Positions 8,320 through 15,749 of a stretch of DNA of 15,749 nt are shown here, one piece after another. Every line of letters starts with the position of its first letter. Position 1 is the stretch's first letter. This stretch comes from Euperipatoides rowelli (taxonomy: Eukaryota; Onychophora; Udeonychophora; Euonychophora; Peripatopsidae), in NCBI GenBank assembly GCA_003024985.2, contig PXIH01S0028007.1; one strand, written 5' to 3'. A program made the translations under genes and the position numbers. The notes under the pieces were generated by a model. It was not told the origin of the DNA and searched no databases. It saw only the letters and a program-made list of their open reading frames with translations.

Positions 8320-8349
8320 AACAACACATGACAGATGGGTCGTGTGTTG
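8320..8349. repeat. 12-bp stem, 6-bp loop hairpin
   Basis: ACAACACATGAC (8320-8331) faces GTCGTGTGTTGT (8338-8349) with one mismatch (A against C) and loop agatgg. A C11 tract lies 24 bases upstream (8286-8296). The stem is stronger than its surroundings and might mark a transposon terminus. The CTRR sequence expected next to a Helitron 3' hairpin is not present. Confidence 0.7.
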
Positions 8350-8849
8350 TGGACCTCATAATCGGAAAATTGCCTTTAAACAGAAAATAATGAGGGAATT
8401 TAACTAAACACCATTTTGCTAAATTAATTAATTTATTTTTATTTAACAAAACAACTACCTACAGTTTTCATTATAAAACAAACATTAGGTGAAATTACAA
8501 CACGGTATCATAGGCTATTATTATTATGAACAATTTCAAAATCCATTATTAACAAACACAGCTGAACAATCAACATAATATACTCTTCATAACAGAAGGA
8601 AGATATTGCATGGTAGTTCCATAATATCATACCCCCTCTTGAACACACATTTCCTAAACAATTATTATTAAAGTGAGGTAGTTAAACAAGAAGAAGTTCC
8701 TGTTAATCCTAGCTGGGGCATTAATATGATTGCTATTCAGTAAGAATGGGCACAAAATGTTATTATTTAGTATATTGCAGTAAATAAAAAAAAATATGTC
8801 AGAATAGATTTGCCTTACACTTAGAAGCTGGAATACAAAAAGTGTTCCC

Positions 8850-10250
8850 TAACTTCACGATGAAACAATTCCATAATGTTCAATCTCAATTCATGCTTCA
8901 AAGAAACTGTGATTAACCACTCTATCAGATTCAGTCATAAATGAGCCTACCCAACCACAGAAGAATATTCAAGTTTGTGCCTCATGAAAGCAAGATATAA
9001 CATCTTTATAGCCCTAAGATCCGTCAAGCAATCTTTTCAGCATGACTTACAAAAAGAAAAAGGGCTAGTAACTCTAGGTCTCTAATTTTATTAACTCTAT
9101 GGAGCTGTTCCACTTATAGTTTACACAAATTGATTCTTAACTTTGGAGAAGGCGATTAATTGATATTTACACACATTGAGACCAAGGCCCCAATCAATAC
9201 TTCACTGGGCCAAAATATCAATGTTACTATGAAGTGCACATTGGTCACAACAACTGGAAATAGTTAAAAAAATCTTAAAATCATCTGCACACATCAACAT
9301 TGGAACTCCAGAATATCTGGAGATAATTAGCAAATAACAAAAAAACAACAAACTCCAAAACTGAATCCCTAAATAACTCCAGAGACAATCATAGCTGTTC
9401 CAAGAGATAGATCTACCAATTCTAATATTTTGTGTGTGCTTTGTCAGGTAGGACTGAATTATTAAAAGCAGATTTGGATGAAAGCCATGTCAGACAATGG
9501 ATACACTAAGAGTTGATGATATATTGAGTCAAAAGCCTTGGATTAGTCTCCATAAACCCAATCTAAACCCCTATGCAACGAATTAGCAATGAATTCTTTA
9601 TTATGTTGTCAAATTAGTAATCACAGATGTCCCACTCACAAAACTGTGTTGGGAACAAGAAATAAATGGTTTCAAGTGAAAGTTTAAATAGTTAACCAAT
9701 AAGTATTCAAATAATCCAATGGAAAAACCCAACAATACTGAAATTGTCTATAATTTTTGAAAACCTGATAGGAAATAATAATTTTTTTTTAAACCACTGG
9801 GGAATATTCCTCCAGCTAATGAGTCCAGTAAGATGTTGGATATTAACTTTTAATTACTGACAATGGGATACCATCTGGAAATGAAGTATAATTAGTTTTT
9901 AGGCGTGATATAGCGGCCAAAACTTCATCCTCAGAGAAACTAGGCAATGGAATTACTAGCGTTAATATTCTTGATAGGTGGAAATACAACCACCAAACCC
10001 ATTCTAATTCTGGAAACACTACGAGAATAACCTACATTTTGTCTGTCATTATACCCCAGTTCATCTCCTCAGTATAAGGAAGATGATAATGTTCTGAAAC
10101 CTGGTAGAAACTTGATATTCTTCCAAAAAAATTTCAGATTACCCCTGACCCAATTGTGACTGTAATTCGTCAAGATATTTTCTTCTTTGATTAAATATTT
10201 TTTACAGTGTGACCTTATACTTCCAAAGAGGGACAATTGATAAGGGATTC
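8850..10250 (-). mobile_element. Degraded Jockey/CR1-type non-LTR retrotransposon, RT region
   Basis: Read on the minus strand, the translation contains the ordered hallmarks of a Jockey-group reverse transcriptase. First comes NLKFFWKNIK (about 10120), then SEDEVLAAISRLK..SFPDGIPLSVIK (9935-9847) and DSLAGGIFPS (about 9820-9790). QHSFVSGTSVITNLTT follows (9651-9604), then SKAFDSIYHQLL (about 9542-9505) and an SGV.*G.S.G block (about 9385). The catalytic-core block MLMCADDFKIFLTISS comes next (CADD in place of the usual FADD/YADD, 9280-9291), and the 3' thumb-like LAFMRHKLEYSSVVG is at about 8990-8948. The parts are spread over different frames with many stops, so no enzyme can be made. I found no endonuclease domain upstream, suggesting 5' truncation near 10250. 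No poly(A) tail or target duplication was located. Confidence 0.88.
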
Positions 10251-10259
10251 AAACTGCTT

Positions 10260-11975
10260 ATAAATGACAACATCAATGTTTATTAGCCGTGACCATGGAA
10301 TTATGTGTAGATTCAAGATAATCCATGGCTATAAATCAGATAATCACTTTATGTTACACACATTTCAATTCACTGCCACACGTTGTATAAATACAGCAAG
10401 AGCTGGTGGCAAAAGAATTCAAACTGACAAGCTTAGTCCTAATACCTATTTATGATCGTACTTGGAACTCGCATCAATGATTCACTACTGACTAGTCACC
10501 ATTTTGTTCCTCTTAGCCTAATTTAAAAAAATAACCAAGAACAAAATAATATTCTGAAGATGAGAAAGAAGAATGACTTTGCGCAGTCCGTTTCATGCCA
10601 AATTAAGAATGACAAAGGTCAGCCCATTATTGTATCAAGTCAAGTGCATTCAAAACTCTTATTGAATTTCAATACCATTAACTCCTAATTATCTGAGGCT
10701 TTAGAATCACTCAATAGATACTGTATCTATTAATTACTATACATGATCATTTAGCTCCATAATATTCTTCTTTTTCTTAGATTGCATAATTAAAAAGTGC
10801 ATAATTGAAAATGTATTTTAAGTTATGAGTCTCCATATGGTATCGACTTATTTCTTTCATAGTTCAAAATGATATACAAACATATTGTAGCAAGTAAAAA
10901 CTGAAAAAAAAAATCAATTTTAGAAATTTATTTTTGAATAGACTGACGTGTATAAATTTGAATTACTTTTATTGATTCATTAAAAAAAAAAAAATCATGT
11001 CATGTTTGAATGTGACCTCATTTAAACATTCTGCAGGAAACAAACATTGTTTATAAAAGAAAAACCAAAGTCAAAAAAATACCAAAAAAAATGACTGGAT
11101 AAACTCAAATGCTNTTTTTTTAATGGATCCATCATTTTTGTAAATAAAATGATTAAAAACGTTTTAATTAAAATACTTAATTAAAAAAAAAGCTTACTGT
11201 AGTTAGAATTATTTTTATTCTAAATTTATTAAAAATAAATAAAAAATGAAAACGTTTTATTAGAATTTTTCAGACAATAGTATAAGGGTAAAATAAAATT
11301 GCTCATCTCTTGTCTACAATTTAATTATTTGTTAAAGGTGTTATTAAATGTATTGCATGAATTAGGATTACCTGTATTATATTTGTTTTTTGTTTTTTTT
11401 TCTTCTTCAGACAAATAAACATTTCTGTTGTTATAAAACTTTCAAACTAATTTTGGCACTTTCTTAATCTGGATCAAACAATAAATAGGTGAACTATTGT
11501 AAAATCTCATTTTATTGAGGAAAACCCAAATTGGGATGAAATAAAATGGAGGTTTACATTTTTTTTTTAAAAAAAGTAATCTAAAACAATTTTTGAAAAA
11601 AAAAAATAATCAAAATAAATATTTTATAGGATTTAGATGGAGCAGTATTTTGAGAAATTTAGTTTCTCTTTGAGAAAATATCAACATTATATATATATTT
11701 TTTTAATGATATTTAGTGTTTCTTTTTATTGTCAGCAGTAGGCAATGATTTAAAAATTGTAAAATGACAAACAAAAAAGATTTTAAAATTATTTTTCTCA
11801 AAAAAAAAAATCACTGAAAAATAACTCTACTTAGTTAAAAAAAAAACTAAAATTAATAAGTTAATCGTTTAACTCCCCTTCCTGAAAATATAATTTTTCT
11901 AGAATCCATGTGATGGAGACAGTTTTAAGAAACTAGTGTTGTCATAATAGGTTAAATACACAAATGTACGTAACA
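10260..11975. other. AT-rich non-coding desert
   Basis: From about 10260 to 10680 the sequence is of ordinary composition and may be extra decayed retrotransposon or host DNA. From 10700 on it is extremely A/T-rich with many A and T runs and an N at 11114. I see no gene, terminal repeat or RNA. A 63-codon plus-strand frame at 10264-10455 has an ATG but no recognisable content. Confidence 0.4.
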
Positions 11976-11977
11976 TC

Positions 11978-12060
11978 CAGGGGTGGATCAAAAAAAAAAA
12001 TGACAGAAGATGCCCAGGGACGGCTTGAGGTCCCGGCTAACAGGGTGATCGCCTCAGCGC
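11978..12060 (+). repeat. Isolated hAT-like terminus motifs
   Basis: Two CAGGG-type starts lie close together: caggggtggatc at about 11979 and cagggacggcttgagg at about 12014. The second is followed by a short GC-rich stretch (gggtgatcgcctcagcgcg) unlike its surroundings. Such starts are common in invertebrate hAT MITEs. No matching right ends or target duplications were found, so these are at best fragments. Confidence 0.25.
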
Positions 12061-12373
12061 GATACACCACAAATGACCATTATTACAAAAATTAAAATAT
12101 GGCTCATAATTTATATTGTGAATCATGTTTTCATTTAAAAATTTTATTTAAAAGATTTCAGCCGATTTAGTACCTACACAAATATTTCATGATACTGATG
12201 CTTGATTCTACACTTTTAATGAATGTGTTATTATTAATGTTTTAAAAAATATACAAATAATTATGTTGTTATCTTACATCCTTCTAAAAATTTTCATATC
12301 TCTATCTGGACCAATAATTACCAATTTTTTAAAAAAAACTAATTTAAAAAAAGAAAAATATGTATAAAGTTAG

Positions 12374-12460
12374 GCCGGTGCTACACAGAGTGTCATGATG
12401 AATAGCGTTGCCTTCAGTCAAATTCGGTGAAAATAAAATAGGTGCCACACAACAAGGGTT
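12374..12460 (+). repeat. Fragment with repeated ggtgcYacaca motif
   Basis: ggtgctacaca at 12377 and ggtgccacaca at 12441 are direct copies 64 bp apart. They sit in a locally GC-richer patch together with gcgttgccttcag. It looks like a piece of a MITE whose other end is missing. Confidence 0.3.
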
Positions 12461-12516
12461 ACCTCGTGGTATTTTTTAAATTTGGGGGCAGCACCTGCTT
12501 TTTGGATGCGTAACTG

Positions 12517-12607
12517 CAGGGATCGAAATTATAAATTTTATACTAGGTGCAAATATTTGCTCCCATTCACAAGTGACTGGGAGCAAGTTGTGTCTTATTG
12601 GGAGCAA
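12517..12607 (+). mobile_element. Possible left end of a hAT-like MITE
   Basis: CAGGGATCGAAATT at 12517 resembles a widespread hAT terminus. Behind it TTGCTCCCA (12557-12565) and TGGGAGCAA (12578-12586) form a perfect 9-bp inverted repeat, and TGGGAGCAA recurs at 12599-12607, 21 bp later. Clustered subterminal repeats are typical transposase-binding regions of hAT elements. A loosely similar AGGGATCTGAATT on the opposite strand near 12817-12829 could be the other end, but no target duplication agrees. Confidence 0.4.
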
Positions 12608-14570
12608 ACTTTTTTTTTTTTTAAATCGCCAGTAGGCCTATAGTAGTTATGTATTTTTAATTAAGATTTATTAAAATCAAAATATTGAAAATCAAATTTG
12701 TTACAAATGCCTTTTTACGTTATATTTTTTTTTTGCCAATATTATTAAACACAATGAGGTAAAATTGCTCCATTAAACATCCATAAATGATAAAAATTTG
12801 GATCAAATTTATAGTGGAGGAATTCAGATCCCTTTGCTAAATGTGATGGCATGAGGGGATGATGAATATTTCCCTACTACACCCCCCCCCCCCCCATCCT
12901 TTAGCTTGAATATTTACATAGGCCTTATCCCCATTCTCCCAAATTAATTTTTTTCCTACTTATTATTTTGTTTTATTATTTTTGTTCTTGCAATAAAGTG
13001 TTTTTGACCAGTATTTTGTTCATGGCAGTCTTTCGAGATCATCACATTACAGTATAGCGAGTTGGGTAAAACTAATTCATTCTAATATATATAAATTGTT
13101 TAAATATTAATATCTATTACATTAGATAAAACATAAAACTGTCAGATGTATTTAACAAAACTGCTATTGATGTTTGTGTGACTGACCATATTATGTGTAG
13201 GCTATATTCATTACAATTTGCAATTTACATCCTGCATGAGTCTTTGGCTTGATATTCATTATCTGCAGTTCGTCAATGCAAACATTTGGAAATAGATATG
13301 GTAGACTAGAAAATAATTTTGATGTTGTATCTTCCTATTGCAAAAATTAAAAGAAAGTGTAGATACAAAATAAAGAATTTGATAAAATCTAAGTGTATTT
13401 GTCTCCGATCTGCAATTATTTCAATAATATAACTTTAAAAAAAACTACAGCGGACAGGATTTTCTTTGGTGATAAGAAACTGTGAATTATATATAGGATG
13501 AAATAAAAAACTAACTAAAAATTGAAAAGGAAAAAAAAATCAAGTAATTGCTTTAGTAAAATGATCTCTACTTTTAGTAGCAAAATCAATATCAAAGATT
13601 TTTTTTTAATCAGATAGTATTATTTTTAGAATAAATAAATGGATTATTATGTAATACTCATTCAGGATAAAAATAAATTCTAAATAAAATTCAATAAACC
13701 AAATAGATTGATTAATATAATTAATAAAACCCAATGTTGTTTTTTTTCTTTTAAAGTGTTTTTTTTTTTTTTTACTCTCTGAAAAGTTATCCAATATATC
13801 TCAAAGCAGGTGTCAAAAACTAACTAGAGGGAAAAAAAATCAATTGGCCCATGAAATTTTTTCTAAAATAGCTATTTTTTTTTTTTTACCCAAAAGCCAA
13901 CAATTTTTTTTCATCAGGTTGGCTACTAAAATGAAGCATTTTACCCTCTATTGCACAAATTAATTTCTAAATTAAAAAATAAAAATTGTAACACTAAAAA
14001 CTGGTGTTTTAATCTTATATTTATTATCTTTTAATAAGAATTTTTTATTTTTAATATTTATGATTTTCTGGATAATTATGTGCCCAAATGGGAACAGCAT
14101 GTGATAGATATTTTTTATTATTATCAGAATGAGAACGTTCACTCAATGTGTTCCGCTATTTTTTATTTTTTTTAAAAAAAACAACCAATATTTCAGTGAA
14201 GAGAACATCTCAAATTATCCAATCACCTGTCTTAAGGTGTCTTTATTCATAGAGGAGATGAAGCATTCTTCCAATCTTTAAAACATGAATAAAAATCTAT
14301 TGATAGTAAACAATTATTCTTCCGTTTATAGTTTGATTAAATTGGCCAACATACTATACGTATTAAATTATATAATAACCTTGTATTTATACCTTTATTA
14401 GCTTATTTTTTTTTTAATTTTGAAGTTAGTTTAAAGAGAATGAGTGGTCCTAGATACATTTCTGTCTAAAAGACAGAGTTTCACGTATGGTACTGTATAT
14501 TTGATTGCAATTTGCAATGACAGAGAAATAAAATAATGACTTTTTTTTTTTTTTAAAGACATCAATCAGT
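12608..14570. other. AT-rich non-coding desert with one C tract
   Basis: Long A and T homopolymers dominate. A C14 tract lies at 12882-12895, and a 7-bp perfect hairpin (TCTGTCT aaa AGACAGA) at 14461-14477. No open frame, RNA gene or element ends can be supported. Confidence 0.4.
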
Positions 14571-14572
14571 GA

Positions 14573-14701
14573 ATGCTTATCAATAATGCCTTCGAGTTCA
14601 ACATCTCCTGTAAAGAAAACTATAAACAGATCCTGAAAATTGAGGAATCATTGACAAAATATTCTAGCTATGAAAGGATTATGCAGATAGGACTATTTTG
14701 A
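14573..14701 (+). other. Weak candidate terminal exon or small ORF (42 codons)
   Basis: An ATG frame runs 42 codons to TGA and reads plausibly as protein (AFEFNISCKENYKQILK, then ESLTKYSSYERIMQIG). A pyrimidine tract of 15 bases and an AATCAG acceptor-like site lie just upstream (about 14541-14570). However, the frame that could be entered through that acceptor is a different one, which closes after about 21 codons. Known families: none recognised. This is probably chance, recorded because little else in the region looks coding. Confidence 0.12.
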
Positions 14702-14711
14702 TTTGTTTATT

Positions 14712-14719
14712 GTGTAGAC
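14712..14719. repeat. Target site duplication, left copy (GTGTAGAC)
   Basis: This is the left copy of the 8-bp duplication around the 908-bp hAT element. It resembles the GTATAGAG target of the other hAT insertion. Confidence 0.93.
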
Positions 14720-15627
14720 CAGCGTAAACTTCCCAATTGGTGTTCCCTGGAACCCTGGAGTTCCAGAGACAAAATCAAGGGTTCCGTGAAAAAATGAGAA
14801 AATTTAAAAAATTTAATACATTAAAAGTTAAAAATATTGTAGCACAATAAAGCTAAATAATTACATTTTCTTTTCTAGAATAAATGTCTAAATTATCAAA
14901 ATTCCATAAATACTACTATTATTGTTTAAAATTTGTTTTAAAAATATTGTAGTTTCGTCACAGAGTAGAAACATACTGCGGAAGAGACACTATTTGGGTC
15001 CGAACATTTTTACTGCACAGCTTTGTATTAAACAAGCTGCGCTAAGATCTTTATATTCACATCGTATTTTATACTATGTAATTTAAATTGTTTTATTAGC
15101 TTAATTTTTTTTTAATAAACTGCCTTTGTATGTAATCCAGAACCTGCTAATTACAACGGCTGTATACAACTACTGTACCTACCTACCTATGGTAAATAAT
15201 AGGAAACGATGTGCAAACCACTGACTTAAAAATATAATGCAAACAGCTGTGAGTGATTATGCTCTGTGATTGGTTAAGCTGTGTTTATAATTTGTATAAC
15301 AAACTTTCATATTTTTTAAACTTTCAATTTTAATTTTATTTTTGTATTTTTTTANACTAATAATATTAAACAAAGAGTCTGATATAATTAAGAATAAAAC
15401 CTTATTATTTTTCCCATTACAGGCACATATACAAAGCAAAGACATTATTAAAAAAACAGGGTGGCTGCCTTTATTTATGGGACATGAAAGAGGACAAATT
15501 TAAAGGTATTTGACTTTGAACAAATTATTATTTTTTATTTGCAAGCTACACTAAAATATATAGGGGTTCCGTTATATTTTATTAAATATAAAAGGGTTCC
15601 GTGGCTAAATTTAATTGGGAAACGCTG
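14720..15627. mobile_element. Complete non-autonomous hAT element, 908 bp
   Basis: The left end is CAGCGTAAACTTCCCAATT and the reverse-complemented right end is CAGCGTTTCCCAATT. They are identical apart from a 4-base AAAC insertion in the left copy. An exact 8-bp duplication, GTGTAGAC, flanks the element (14712-14719 and 15628-15635). Subterminal gggttccgt/gttcc motifs recur at both ends (about 14778-14787, 15563-15570 and 15593-15602). The interior is AT-rich, has an N at 15355 and shows no hAT transposase or dimerisation-domain remnant. The exact TSD makes this a reliable and fairly young insertion. Confidence 0.93.
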
Positions 15628-15635
15628 GTGTAGAC
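15628..15635. repeat. Target site duplication, right copy (GTGTAGAC)
   Basis: This is an exact repeat of 14712-14719 immediately after the right terminal CGCTG of the hAT element. Confidence 0.93.
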
Positions 15636-15749
15636 AATTAGGCTAATATTCAATAAACAGAGAAAGGTTATGTTTATTTAATTTAAGCTAAAGAATGTAC
15701 TATCTTCATAAGGTGAATGTAACGTAACTTAAAGATAGCATAAAATGTA

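Noticed and set aside
8320-8360. Helitron 3' terminus
   Set aside because: The hairpin is there but no CTRR follows within the usual distance.
10264-10455. 63-codon plus-strand frame with ATG
   Set aside because: It lies at the edge of, and antisense to, the retrotransposon relic and shows no domain.
12817-12829. Right end for the hAT-like terminus at 12517
   Set aside because: The match is imperfect, the expected CAG is absent and no 8-bp duplication is found.
2023-14720. Both candidate ORFs end 18 bases before a hAT element
   Set aside because: Although the spacing is the same in both cases, no mechanism links them; treated as coincidence.

Overview
This window is AT-rich (about 70% A+T by eye) animal nuclear DNA dominated by decayed mobile elements. 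No intact protein-coding gene is visible and no bacterial gene organisation is present. The longest open frames are about 60-70 codons, many lack an ATG, and none carries a recognisable domain. The mix of hAT, piggyBac-like and TA-flanked miniature elements, a degraded Jockey/CR1-type non-LTR retrotransposon and long A/T homopolymers fits a large, TE-rich invertebrate genome. An arthropod, perhaps a hemipteran-like insect, is my best guess, but species cannot be fixed from the sequence. Isolated Ns and two short N runs (5006-5009 and 5013-5015) show a draft assembly.

Layout. Bases 1-930 hold a diverged tandem array with a period near 125 bp, ending in a tail block (778-890). That block recurs at 6487-6606, again downstream of a small tandem array (5947-6290). 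The two loci look like copies of one family of tandem-repeat-bearing non-autonomous elements, possibly Helitron/HINE/DINE-like. Bases 1570-2023 hold CCAAT motifs, a YY1-like AAAATGGCGGC motif and a 56-codon ATG frame starting in it, which is the best candidate for a 5' coding exon. A 334-bp hAT MITE (2042-2375), a 518-bp piggyBac-like MITE with TTAA ends (2474-2991) and a 395-bp TA-flanked MITE with G/C tracts (3238-3632) follow one another. A microsatellite lies at 3884-3920. A giant imperfect inverted repeat with arms of about 545 bp (4445-5790) is a foldback-type element.

After the second tandem-repeat element, 6880-7340 is less repetitive and holds an ETS-like site beside a consensus RFX X-box, so it may be a promoter. 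Bases 8850-10250 carry a minus-strand Jockey-like reverse transcriptase relic with recognisable palm motifs and many stops. Bases 10260-11975 and 12610-14570 are very AT-rich and show nothing I can name. Between them lie scattered hAT-like ends and a subterminal hairpin repeat (about 11978-12607). The window ends with a complete 908-bp hAT element (14720-15627) with an exact 8-bp target duplication.

No genes here can be shown to work together. The biology on view is layered transposition: cut-and-paste MITEs with intact target duplications, a foldback, a rolling-circle-like repeat family and an old retrotransposon. The two candidate regulatory regions are the only hints of host gene function.
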